From CAVPWP01 sp050789285 (lineage in GTDB: Bacteria > Pseudomonadota > Alphaproteobacteria > Rhodobacterales > Rhodobacteraceae): DNA of 64,000 nt. Below the pieces are notes generated by a model. That model searched no databases, had not been told where the DNA came from, and saw only the letters and a list, made by a program, of their open reading frames with translations. A program made the translations under genes and the position numbers. Below, piece by piece: positions 1 to 7,473 of the stretch. The first letter of the stretch is position 1, and every line of letters begins with the position of its first letter. The stretch is taken from contig NZ_JBOUVX010000001.1 in the NCBI RefSeq assembly GCF_050789285.1, forward strand, positions 372,001-436,000. Reading direction: 5' to 3'.

Positions 1-425
1 GCGTCGAACACCGCACCCGCAAAGCGGCGCGCACATTCAGCGAGGGTCCCGATGCCATCGAGGCCGCGCAGGGGGCCGACGACGAGATCGGCCTCGAGCG
101 GCGCGTCGGCCCGACTGCTGTCAAGCCATTTGTATCCTTCGCCGTATCTCGTGACGATGAAGCGGGGGGTGGCAGGGTCGTCCCCGAGTTTTCGCCTTAT
201 GCGGCTGACGACGTAGTCGATGTTGCGGTCGCTCTTGCTCGAACCTTCTCCCGATATCGCGTCAAGAAGCTGGTTGCGCGTGACGATCCGACCCGGCTTC
301 TCGGCAAGGCAGCGCAGGATACCGGCTTCTGAACGCGTGAAGACGATCTCGGAGCCGTCCGCACGTTTCGCGCTGGCGAAGTCCGGCGTGAAGATCACCT
401 GATCCGGTGGTCGCTCTTCGTCCAT
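1..425 (-). CDS. Winged-helix transcriptional regulator, C-terminus cut by window edge
   Basis: The visible first 141 residues begin MDEERPPDQVIF and fold as an OmpR/PhoB-type winged helix: a strand with a FTRSEAGILRCLAEK helix, then RIVTRNQLLDAI, a recognition helix around SDRNIDYVVSRIRRKLG, and the wing RFIVTRYGEGYKW. No receiver domain precedes it, so it is not a two-component response regulator in the usual order. After the wing the chain continues toward GPLRGLDGIGTLAECARR, so a further domain lies outside the window, as in CadC-like regulators that join a DNA-binding head to a sensor or repeat domain (inference). The start at 425 is 43 nt downstream of the barrel gene's stop, so the two are probably co-transcribed. 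Confidence 0.8.
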   Translation of the reverse strand, partial: MDEERPPDQVIFTPDFASAKRADGSEIVFTRSEAGILRCLAEKPGRIVTRNQLLDAISGEGSSKSDRNIDYVVSRIRRKLGDDPATPRFIVTRYGEGYKWLDSSRADAPLEADLVVGPLRGLDGIGTLAECARRFAGAVFD

Positions 426-468
426 CAGTCCTTGGCCCCGCATGAAACCGGCTCGATGTTCCCGCGCA

Positions 469-1656
469 TCAGAATCTGAGCCCCGCCCGCAGCCACAGCC
501 GCTCTTCGCCGCTCATGGAAATCGCAATCGGAGGGGCAATGAAGATCGAGGTCAGCGCGATCTCGCCGATCCAGTCGGCGCCGAGCGCACGAAGGCCGAT
601 CGAGGCGCTCGACCAATCGCCGGTCGAAGTGCCGAAAAAGCGGGTCGCCAGATTCTGGAAGTAGCCCCCATCGATACCGGCATAGGGCTGCAGCCAAAGG
701 GAAGATCCGTCGGAGCTTGGCAGAAACGCATTGGCTGCCAATTCCACGCGTCCCGACAGGCAGATGTCCCCGAGGATCTCGGACTGATCGAATCCGCGAC
801 TGTAGGCATTCGTTCCGAAGCCGCATCGCTGCGACACGGTGAGCGGCGCGCTCGACCACTGTCCCACCACTCCGGCATTTATGGCGAGAACGGGCGACAG
901 GGGAACCGAGGCCTCGGCACTTGCAGAGGCCCTCAGGAATTGCTCGGCCGCCCCCGGCACACTGGCGAGCACCCCGGAAGGCATCGAGTCCCCGAATTCG
1001 GCAACGCCCGCGCTGACCGCCGCCCCGAGCCGCGTCTGAACCTCGAAGGGCTGACCGGTGGCGCGCCGGACCCCAAGGAACACGGCGGCGATCCGTTCGT
1101 CGAGGACGGGCGTGCGGAAGGACCGGCCCTTGCTTTCCCTTGCACGGAACTCGAGGACATAGTCGGTGATGGCATCGTCGGTCTCGATGCTGCGGCGCAC
1201 GCCGACGCCAAGAAGCCTTCGCGAACCGTCGATGGAGAGGGGGCCGGTCAGTGTTCCGTCCGGCGTCACCTCGGCGAAGGACGCAGTGAAGTAAAGCGTC
1301 GTCTCGGCGTCCCAGGGCCGAAGCCTGTAGCCCAGGCCTGCGGCGCGCAGTTCGTCTCTGGCCACCTCCCCGGGGCCGGCGACGACGGCTGTGACGTCGA
1401 GCTGGTCGGTTGCAGTGATGACCCCCGGAAGCGCGAAGGTCAGCGAGGAAACCCAGGGTCCGACGTCCTCTGACCCGAAGCTGTCCAGCGTGAACAGGGC
1501 AGTGGGGACATCCACCGGAGCGACCAGCGCGGTGGATCCGCGCTCCACGCCCACGGCGTTCTCGATGCCCACCGACCCAAAGAAACTCTGCGCTTGCGCC
1601 CCCGGATTGGCGGCCTCGACGAGCACGAGAAAAAGCAGTGCCCGACGTACCCCCAC
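469..1656 (-). CDS. Outer-membrane beta-barrel resembling the ShlB/FhaC (TpsB) barrel, no POTRA domains
   Basis: The 395-residue product has a signal peptide (about residues 1-22, ending in AQA-Q), then amphipathic strands throughout, and ends in LRF with a terminal phenylalanine, the usual beta-barrel assembly signal. Near residue 280 the segment YSRGFDQSEILGDICLSG matches the conserved VRGY/F...GD motif of two-partner-secretion transporters. TpsB proteins are usually about 550 residues with two periplasmic POTRA domains ahead of the barrel; here the barrel follows the signal peptide directly. A GTG start at 1656 is chosen because GGGGAG lies upstream at a usable distance. Function as an exporter is uncertain without POTRA domains; a porin-like or receptor role is possible. 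Confidence 0.7.
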   Translation of the reverse strand: MGVRRALLFLVLVEAANPGAQAQSFFGSVGIENAVGVERGSTALVAPVDVPTALFTLDSFGSEDVGPWVSSLTFALPGVITATDQLDVTAVVAGPGEVARDELRAAGLGYRLRPWDAETTLYFTASFAEVTPDGTLTGPLSIDGSRRLLGVGVRRSIETDDAITDYVLEFRARESKGRSFRTPVLDERIAAVFLGVRRATGQPFEVQTRLGAAVSAGVAEFGDSMPSGVLASVPGAAEQFLRASASAEASVPLSPVLAINAGVVGQWSSAPLTVSQRCGFGTNAYSRGFDQSEILGDICLSGRVELAANAFLPSSDGSSLWLQPYAGIDGGYFQNLATRFFGTSTGDWSSASIGLRALGADWIGEIALTSIFIAPPIAISMSGEERLWLRAGLRF

Positions 1657-1787
1657 CCAGTCCGCTCCCCGCCGTTACAGTAGTCCGCGAAGCCCAACCC
1701 GAGTGATTTCATGGGCTTGACCTAACGTTAAGGGCAAACTGATAAGACGCAACCCTGCATTTCAGCGCCGGCGATGCAGGGAAAAGG

Positions 1788-1812
1788 CCCGGCTTGGGCA
1801 CGCCAAGCCGGG
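1788..1812 (-). terminator. Hairpin with 10-bp perfect stem, possible minus-strand terminator
   Basis: CCCGGCTTGG (1788-1797), a 5-nt loop, and CCAAGCCGGG (1803-1812) form a perfect stem. On the minus strand the stem is followed by CCTTTTCC, a short U-rich stretch, so it reads best as a weak intrinsic terminator for minus-strand transcription entering from the 2-kb side. No convincing minus-strand gene ends here, so it may instead be a remnant. Confidence 0.45.
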
Positions 1813-1902
1813 AGTTTCGGAAGATGTAGTCGTCCTTGTCGCTTTCGGCGTCGGGCCAGAGAACCGGCACTTTCCGTCGGTGACAGGGACGTGGTCGCCG
1901 TC

Positions 1903-1998
1903 AAATGTTGCAGGATTGTGTGTTCGACCGCACCAGACCGGCAATTCGACCTTTTTCCCATTCCAGCGTTCGTCCCGTCCCACAGTCCTGCAACATTT
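1903..1998. repeat. Inverted pair of 18-nt sequences (17/18 identical) 60 nt apart
   Basis: AAATGTTGCAGGATTGTG at 1903-1920 recurs as its reverse complement at 1981-1998 with one mismatch (T versus C at position 14). The arms are too long and too close in sequence to be expected by chance in a GC-rich background. They could be paired operator sites or the ends of a miniature mobile element. The surrounding 1657-2211 stretch otherwise holds no gene I can support. Confidence 0.6.
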
Positions 1999-2211
1999 CC
2001 ATCGGACACTCTGTCGCCAGCGTGGCGCAAGTTTCGTCGCCACGCCCGCGTGCGGCATCAGCGTTCAGCTCAGGGTGAGGATGGCAATGGAGCGACGGTC
2101 GGTTCTTCGGCCCCGGAAAGACGGGCAGCGTCTCGGTCGTGGTCGTCGGCTGGCATGCCGACTCCGTCACGCGCCCGTGCATGCGTCGGGGTTGGTGGGC
2201 GAACCTGGCGG

Positions 2212-3432
2212 ATGACATCGTTCGATCCCATCCGCGTCGTCGATCGGGACGAACTGGAAACAGCAGATGTCGGCGGCGGGGACCTGTGCCCGCGAACGCC
2301 CGAGATTGATGTCGGGCGACCTGACCACGCCGACCCCACCGGGTCTCGCCATCAGGAAAAGTCGAGCAAACAGACACTGGGGCACGGCCGTGCCTCGTCC
2401 ACGGCGCGCGCGCTGGGGCTTGTTCTGCTTGCAGGCGTCCTTTTCGGAGCATCGCCCGCAATCGGGCGCGTTTCGGCCGGAATCGGCCTTCCGCCGCTCG
2501 GGCTCGTGCTGTGGTCCAACGTCCTTGCTGCGACCGTGTGCCTGACATGGACGTGCGCCCGAACCGGCCTTCCGCGCCTCACGCGGTCGGACCTTGGCTT
2601 CGTGCTTGGCTGGGCATTCATTCTGGGCTGTCTCTATCAGAGCCTCACGATCGTCATCGCCGGCCAGGTCGACGCTTCGGTGATCGCCCTCGTCAACAGT
2701 TCGCGCGGGTTTCTGGTCTTTCTTCTCGCGGCCGTTCTCATGCTGGAGACGCCCAGCCTTCGCCGGTTTCTTGGCCTCGGGCTTGGGTTCGTCGCGGTGG
2801 CGGGGCTGCTCACGACGGACGCGTCGGTCCAGGGTGTGCCGCCGTTCTGGCTGGTCGCCTGCCTTTCCCTTCCCGCACTTCTCGCCCTCCATACCGTGAT
2901 CATGGGCTCGCGCCGCACCAGCCTTGGCGCCTTTGCGGCCGTGGGTGCGATGATGAGCGTTTCCAGCCTTCTCCTGTTGCCGATTGCCTTCGCCACGGAC
3001 GCGATCTTTGTCCCGTGGCAAGCGCCCGGCATTGGCGTCTTGCTGATCGTTGCCCTCGGTCTTTCCACGGCACTTGCGCTTGTCCTCGCCCTGGTTCTGG
3101 TCAGGTCCTCGGGGCCGGTCTTTGCGGGCCAGATGGCCTATTCCCAGACGATCGGCGGTCTCGTCTGGAGCTTCGTCATTCTTGACGAGCGTCTCTCGCC
3201 GCTTGCATGGGGCGCGGTTGCCGTGCTGTTCGCAGGGGTCTGGATCGTCGCCCCGCGCCCAAGCCCTGGAACGCAGGTCCGTCAGTCAATCGGCGGCACG
3301 CATCCCCGGACCGGGGGCGCATCGCAGGCAAGCTCGACGATCCTGAGCACCGAGCCACCCTTGAATCAGGGCGGGCGTCTGTCCGGGAACCGACGGGCAT
3401 TCGCTGGCCGGGTCGGTGGGAGACCTCCCTAA
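2212..3432 (+). CDS. EamA/DMT-superfamily transporter
   Basis: This is an inner-membrane drug/metabolite transporter of the EamA type. From about residue 65 it shows ten hydrophobic segments in two five-helix halves, starting LGLVLLAGVLFGASPAIGR and ending WGAVAVLFAGVWIVAPRPS. The substrate cannot be read from the sequence. Both ends are odd. The first 60 residues are hydrophilic and unlike the family, which normally begins just before helix 1; no closer in-frame start exists. Another frame offers ATG at about 2309 that would enter helix 1 after one frameshift near 2415. The C-terminus runs about 60 residues past the last helix. A frameshift at one or both ends, or an altered pseudogene, is possible. 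Confidence 0.75.
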   Translation: MTSFDPIRVVDRDELETADVGGGDLCPRTPEIDVGRPDHADPTGSRHQEKSSKQTLGHGRASSTARALGLVLLAGVLFGASPAIGRVSAGIGLPPLGLVLWSNVLAATVCLTWTCARTGLPRLTRSDLGFVLGWAFILGCLYQSLTIVIAGQVDASVIALVNSSRGFLVFLLAAVLMLETPSLRRFLGLGLGFVAVAGLLTTDASVQGVPPFWLVACLSLPALLALHTVIMGSRRTSLGAFAAVGAMMSVSSLLLLPIAFATDAIFVPWQAPGIGVLLIVALGLSTALALVLALVLVRSSGPVFAGQMAYSQTIGGLVWSFVILDERLSPLAWGAVAVLFAGVWIVAPRPSPGTQVRQSIGGTHPRTGGASQASSTILSTEPPLNQGGRLSGNRRAFAGRVGGRPP

Positions 3433-3645
3433 ACCCTTGCCTTGAATATGATTTGGCGCTGCGGCCACGATATGGTGTCGAACATGAGAGCGCGGCCGAT
3501 CGGGCCGCTTGCACAGCCGCCCACGCGGTCGTGCAGAATGATGGCGTGCCGCACAATTTGCAGGCACTTCAGTGCCATCCTGCCGCTTCCTGTCCCGCCC
3601 GGACGCGCAGCGGATTGACAAGCGCGCCGGCTTGGATGCAGCGTG

Positions 3646-3659
3646 GTAAAGCGCTTTAC
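3646..3659. promoter_or_regulatory. Probable LacI-family operator
   Basis: GTAAAGCGCTTTAC is a perfect 14-bp palindrome with a central CG, the classic form of LacI-family operators. It lies 30 nt upstream of the LacI regulator's start, and a TTGACA-like -35 element is at 3615-3620. It probably mediates autorepression and control of the downstream transport operon. Confidence 0.8.
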
Positions 3660-3689
3660 TAAACCGATTCACTTGCGCTGGAGCGGAAT

Positions 3690-4700
3690 GTGGGACCGGC
3701 GAGCCTCAAGGACGTGGCAAGGACGGCCGGTGTATCGGTCACGACCGTCTCGCGGTTCCTCAACGGTTCGCTTGAGCTTCCCGACCGGACACGCGAACTC
3801 ATCGAAGCGGCCATCCGCGAGCTCAACTACGTGCCCAACCCACATGCCAGGCGGCTGAGCCTCGGGCGTTCGGACACCATCGGGCTTGTGGTGCCCGACA
3901 TTGCCACCCCGTTCTTCGCCACGCTCGTCGCCTCGGTCGAAGCTGAAGCCGACCGACGCGGGCTGGCGCTTGCGCTCTACGCGACGCTGAACCGGGCGGG
4001 CCGCGAGCGGAGTTATCTCACGGCGATCCATCGCAACCATGTCGACGGGATCATCTTCATTACCAACCACCCCGACGACGGGGCGCTTGCCGAGGCGATC
4101 AACCGAAGCGGCCGTGTCGTGGTGCTGGACGAGGACGTGCCGGGCACCTCGGTCCCCAAACTCTTTTGCGACAACGAGATGGGCGGGTATCTCGCCGGTC
4201 GCCATCTGGCCGAGGCTGGCCATCGCGACGTCCTATTCGTCGGCGGGGTGGACGAGATGATCAGCGGCGCGCGCCGATTTGCGGGCTTCCGCCGCGCGAC
4301 GGCCGAGGTCTGGGGACCCGATGCGCGGATCACGCGCTTCGCCGGGGAATACACGGTCGCCTTCGGTCGCGCTGCCGGGGTACGGTTCCTTGCCGAGGCG
4401 CGGTCCTGCACTGCTATCTTCGCCACTTCGGACGAACTGACCATCGGTATCCTCGAGGTGCTGCGCGAGAACGGCGTTTCGGTGCCCCGCGATGTCTCGG
4501 TCGTGGGCTTCGACGATGTCGGGCCACTCCATCTTTTTTCCCCCGGCATCACGGCGATCCGACAGCCGGTGCGCGAGCTTGGCGCGCGCGCCCTGTCGCT
4601 TCTCCTGGAGCCGGACCCCGCAATGACGGGCTCCCCGCGCGAGGAGCTCCTTCCCGTGACCCTGATGGAGCGAGATTCCGTTGCTCCGCCCCTCAGGTAA
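3690..4700 (+). CDS. LacI-family transcriptional regulator
   Basis: The 336-residue protein has the LacI helix-turn-helix at the N-terminus (SLKDVARTAGVSVTTVSRFL), the hinge helix near NPHARRLSLGRSDTIG, and a periplasmic-binding-protein-like sugar-sensing domain of two lobes (DIATPFFATL; FATSDELTIGILEVLRE; VVGFDDVGPLHLFSPGITAIRQP). The GTG start at 3690 has GGAGCGG just upstream. It sits 30 nt after a palindromic operator and 33 nt ahead of the binding-protein gene, so it very likely represses itself and the ABC operon until the imported sugar or a derivative binds. The effector is unknown. Confidence 0.93.
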   Translation: MGPASLKDVARTAGVSVTTVSRFLNGSLELPDRTRELIEAAIRELNYVPNPHARRLSLGRSDTIGLVVPDIATPFFATLVASVEAEADRRGLALALYATLNRAGRERSYLTAIHRNHVDGIIFITNHPDDGALAEAINRSGRVVVLDEDVPGTSVPKLFCDNEMGGYLAGRHLAEAGHRDVLFVGGVDEMISGARRFAGFRRATAEVWGPDARITRFAGEYTVAFGRAAGVRFLAEARSCTAIFATSDELTIGILEVLRENGVSVPRDVSVVGFDDVGPLHLFSPGITAIRQPVRELGARALSLLLEPDPAMTGSPREELLPVTLMERDSVAPPLR

Positions 4701-4733
4701 GCTGCCCGCAACGGCCAACAGAGAGGAAGACCG

Positions 4734-5675
4734 ATGACTGCCACCGTCTCACGCCGAACCATCGCCGCGCTCATGGGCGCAACCGCCCTTCTGGCCGCGG
4801 TTCCTGCCGCCGCGCAGGACAAGACCTTCGCCCTTGTCCAGATCAACCAGCAGGCACTGTTCTTCAATCAGATGAATGAAGGTGCGCAGGCCGCCGCCGA
4901 TGCCGCCGGCGTGAACCTTGTGATCTTCAACGCAAACAACGACCCCGCCGCGCAGAACAGCGCGATCGAGACCTACATCCAGCAGGGGGTCGACGGGCTC
5001 GCCGTCGTCGCGATCGACGTGAACGGCATAATGCCGGCCGTGGAACAGGCCGCCGCTGCCGGCATCCCGGTTGTCGCCATCGACGCGATCCTGCCGGAGG
5101 GCGGGCCGCAGCTCGCCCAGATCGGGGTAGACAACGCGGCTGCGGGCGCTGACCTCGGTGCTGTCTTCAACGAGTGGGCCACCGCCGCCGGCGGGGCGAA
5201 GATCGGGATCGTCGGCGCGCTCAACTCGTTCATTCAGAACGTCCGGCTCGACGGCTTCGAGGGCGCGATTTCCGGCACCCCCGGAGTAAGCGTCGCGGGC
5301 ACCGTCGACGGTCAGAACGTGCAGGACACGGCCCTCGCCGCGGCCGAAAACCTGATGACCGCAAACCCCGATATGACCGCGATCTACGCGACCGGCGAGC
5401 CCGCGCTTCTCGGCGCCGTCGCGGCCGTCGAAAGCCAGGGTCGGCAGGCGGACGTGAAGGTGTTCGGCTGGGACCTCACCGCTTCGGCCATCGCGGGGAT
5501 CGACGCCGGCTACGTCGAGGCCGTGATCCAGCAGGACCCGGCCGGCATGGGCGCGGCGGCGGTCGATGCGCTGGTGACCATCACGGGTGGCGGCACGGTG
5601 GAGAAGAGCATCTCGGTGCCCGTGACCATCGTCACGAAGGACAACGTGGACGGCTTCCGGGCGATGTTCGAATGA
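4734..5675 (+). CDS. Sugar ABC transporter periplasmic substrate-binding protein (RbsB-like)
   Basis: The 313-residue protein has a signal peptide (RRTIAALMGATALLAAVPAAAQ, cleavage near residue 28) and a type-I periplasmic-binding fold of the ribose/fructose group: the first lobe starts TFALVQINQQALFFNQM, followed by NANNDPAAQNSAIETYIQQG, the hinge region IPVVAIDAIL, and the late FGWDLTASAIAGI. It delivers a small carbohydrate to the permease at 6469-7470. An AGAGAGGAAG ribosome site precedes the ATG. Its stop codon overlaps the ATPase start by 4 nt (ATGA), and two tandem hairpins follow at once, which could stabilise this transcript relative to the downstream genes. Confidence 0.92.
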   Translation: MTATVSRRTIAALMGATALLAAVPAAAQDKTFALVQINQQALFFNQMNEGAQAAADAAGVNLVIFNANNDPAAQNSAIETYIQQGVDGLAVVAIDVNGIMPAVEQAAAAGIPVVAIDAILPEGGPQLAQIGVDNAAAGADLGAVFNEWATAAGGAKIGIVGALNSFIQNVRLDGFEGAISGTPGVSVAGTVDGQNVQDTALAAAENLMTANPDMTAIYATGEPALLGAVAAVESQGRQADVKVFGWDLTASAIAGIDAGYVEAVIQQDPAGMGAAAVDALVTITGGGTVEKSISVPVTIVTKDNVDGFRAMFE

Positions 5676-6469
5676 CACACGCGCCATCCCCGGATGGCGC
5701 GGTGGCCGAGGGGGGCACCTCCCCTCGGCCGACATCCCCCCGTGCGCTGGTCTCGCTCCGCGGCATCCGCAAGACATTCGGTTCGCTCCATGCGCTGCGC
5801 GGCGTCGATCTCGACATCATGCCGGGCGAATGCCTTGGGCTGGTGGGCGACAATGCGGCGGGCAAGTCCACGCTGACGAAGGTGATCTCGGGCACCTACA
5901 TACCGGACGGCGGCACCATCACGGTCGAGGGCGAGGAAGTTCGCTTCGCCGGCCCCGCGGACGCGCGCGCCCGCAACATCGAGATGGTCTTTCAGGACCT
6001 GAGCCTCTGTGATCACGTCGACGTCGTGGGCAACCTCTTTCTCGGCCGCGAACTGACCCGCGGGCCGTTCCTCGACCAGCCGCGAATGCTTTCCGAAGCA
6101 CGTAAGATGCTCGAGGCCCTCGAGATCCGCATTCCGCGCCTGTCGGCCAAGGTCGACATGCTGTCGGGCGGGCAGCGGCAGGCCATCGCCATCGCGCGGG
6201 CCGCAAGCTTCAATCCAAAGGTCCTCATCATGGACGAACCCACCTCGGCCCTCGCCGTGGCCGAGGTCGAGGCGGTGCTCGCCCTCATCAACCGCGTCAA
6301 GGCGCGGGGCGTGGGGGTCGTCCTGATCACGCACCGGCTGCAGGACCTGTTCCGGGTCTGCGACCGGATCGCCGTCATGTACGAAGGCACCAAGGTGGCC
6401 GAACGGAAGATCGCCGAGACGCATCTCGAGGATCTGATCCGCCTGATCGTGGGGGAGGACAGGCACTGA
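5672..6469 (+). CDS. Sugar ABC transporter ATP-binding protein, single-domain (FrcA-type)
   Basis: The 265-residue protein is one ABC ATPase domain: Walker A GDNAAGKST at residues 59-67, a Q-loop in MVFQDLSLCDHV, signature LSGGQ at 164-168, Walker B VLIMDEP ending at 190, and the switch histidine in LITHRLQDLF. Ribose-type systems often fuse two such domains (about 500 residues); this one is a half-size subunit and should act as a homodimer, as in fructose-type FrcA. The start is fixed by the ATGA overlap with the binding-protein gene and by the lack of a later in-frame start. The first 24 residues (APSPDGAVAEGGTSPRP region) are an unusual extension whose DNA forms two perfect hairpins. Confidence 0.92.
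   Translation: MTHAPSPDGAVAEGGTSPRPTSPRALVSLRGIRKTFGSLHALRGVDLDIMPGECLGLVGDNAAGKSTLTKVISGTYIPDGGTITVEGEEVRFAGPADARARNIEMVFQDLSLCDHVDVVGNLFLGRELTRGPFLDQPRMLSEARKMLEALEIRIPRLSAKVDMLSGGQRQAIAIARAASFNPKVLIMDEPTSALAVAEVEAVLALINRVKARGVGVVLITHRLQDLFRVCDRIAVMYEGTKVAERKIAETHLEDLIRLIVGEDRH
5681..5728 (+). promoter_or_regulatory. Two tandem RNA hairpins at the binding-protein/ATPase junction
   Basis: GCGCCATCC (5681-5689), a 2-nt loop and GGATGGCGC (5692-5700) form a perfect 9-bp stem. CCGAGGGG (5706-5713), a 7-nt loop and CCCCTCGG (5721-5728) form a second. They begin 5 nt after the binding-protein stop and lie inside the first 19 codons of the ATPase. In other ABC operons a hairpin here protects the upstream binding-protein mRNA from 3' exonucleases and lowers downstream expression; the same role is inferred here. 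Confidence 0.7.
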
Positions 6470-7470
6470 TGACCGCCTATACCGAACGCGAGAAGGGCCC
6501 CGCCCTGTCGGATTTCGTGGCCGAACATGCGCAGGTCCTGTCGATCGCGCTGTTCTTCATGGCCTGCATGGTCTTTTTCGGGCTGATGACGCCCACCTTC
6601 CTGACCACGGGCAACATCCTGAACGTGATCCGTCAGGCGGCGCCGATCCTGATCGTGGCGGTGGCCATGACGCTGGTCATCACCACCGCAGGGATCGACC
6701 TGTCGGTGGGGTCCACGGTGGCGCTCGTGAACGCGCTGGCGGCGATCCTGATGGCGCAGGGGATGGACTGGCCGCTGGCCGTCATCCTGATGCTGGTTGC
6801 AGGCGGGCTCGTCGGCGCGATCCAGGGGTGGTTCATCGCCTATCAGGGCATCCCGGCCTTCATCGTCACGCTGGCGGGGCTGTCGATCCTTCGGGGCTTC
6901 GCGCTGTACCTCACGGAAGGCTATTCGATCCCCATCACGGGCGCGCCCGGGTTCTTCTGGCTTGGGCGCGGAACCTTCGGAGGCATCCCGGTTCCCGCGC
7001 TCATCTCCATCCTCGTCGCGATCCTCGGATTCGTCGTGATGCTGCGCACACGCTACGGGCGCAGGGTCGTCGCGGTGGGCTCCAACATGGAGGCCGCGCG
7101 GCGGGTGGGGATGCCTGCGCGCCGGATCGTGGCGTCGGTCTATGTCGTCTCGGGGGTGGCCTGCGCGATCGCCGGCCTCCTCATCGCTGCGCGACTTGGG
7201 TCGGGGTCGTCGAACGCGGCCGTCGGCTTCGAACTTCAGGTCATCGCGGCGGTGGTGCTTGGGGGAACGTCGCTCATGGGGGGCAAGGCCAGCATGGTGG
7301 GCACGGTCCTTGGGACGATGACCATCGCGGTGATCGGGAACGGGCTCATCCTCCTTCACATCTCGCCCTTCTTTACGCAGATCGTGACAGGGACCATCAT
7401 CCTGATCGCCATCTGGATGAACACGCGTCTTTTCAGCACGAACCTCCGGATCGGCCGGAAGAAGGGATAG
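6469..7470 (+). CDS. Sugar ABC transporter permease (RbsC/FrcC-like)
   Basis: The 333-residue integral membrane protein matches the ribose/xylose permease family: a cytoplasmic start, about ten hydrophobic helices, the family motif TTAGIDLSVGSTVALVNALA near residue 70, the GMPARRIVASVYVVSGV cytoplasmic loop that contacts the ATPase, and the late helix with GGTSLMGGKASMVGTVLG. It forms the transmembrane channel for the sugar delivered by the product of 4734-5675. Its ATG overlaps the ATPase stop (TGATG), so the two are translationally coupled. The next gene follows after 3 nt. Confidence 0.93.
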   Translation: MTAYTEREKGPALSDFVAEHAQVLSIALFFMACMVFFGLMTPTFLTTGNILNVIRQAAPILIVAVAMTLVITTAGIDLSVGSTVALVNALAAILMAQGMDWPLAVILMLVAGGLVGAIQGWFIAYQGIPAFIVTLAGLSILRGFALYLTEGYSIPITGAPGFFWLGRGTFGGIPVPALISILVAILGFVVMLRTRYGRRVVAVGSNMEAARRVGMPARRIVASVYVVSGVACAIAGLLIAARLGSGSSNAAVGFELQVIAAVVLGGTSLMGGKASMVGTVLGTMTIAVIGNGLILLHISPFFTQIVTGTIILIAIWMNTRLFSTNLRIGRKKG

Positions 7471-7473
7471 GCA

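Noticed and set aside
1708..1870. Minus-strand 53-residue frame with GTG at 1870
   Set aside because: It reads protein-like for about 25 residues but contains the hairpin at 1788-1812 and has no family or ribosome site.
1774..2211. Upstream extension of the EamA frame to an ATG at 1774
   Set aside because: No transporter or other domain is seen there, it crosses the hairpin and inverted repeats, and it would add about 146 unrelated residues.
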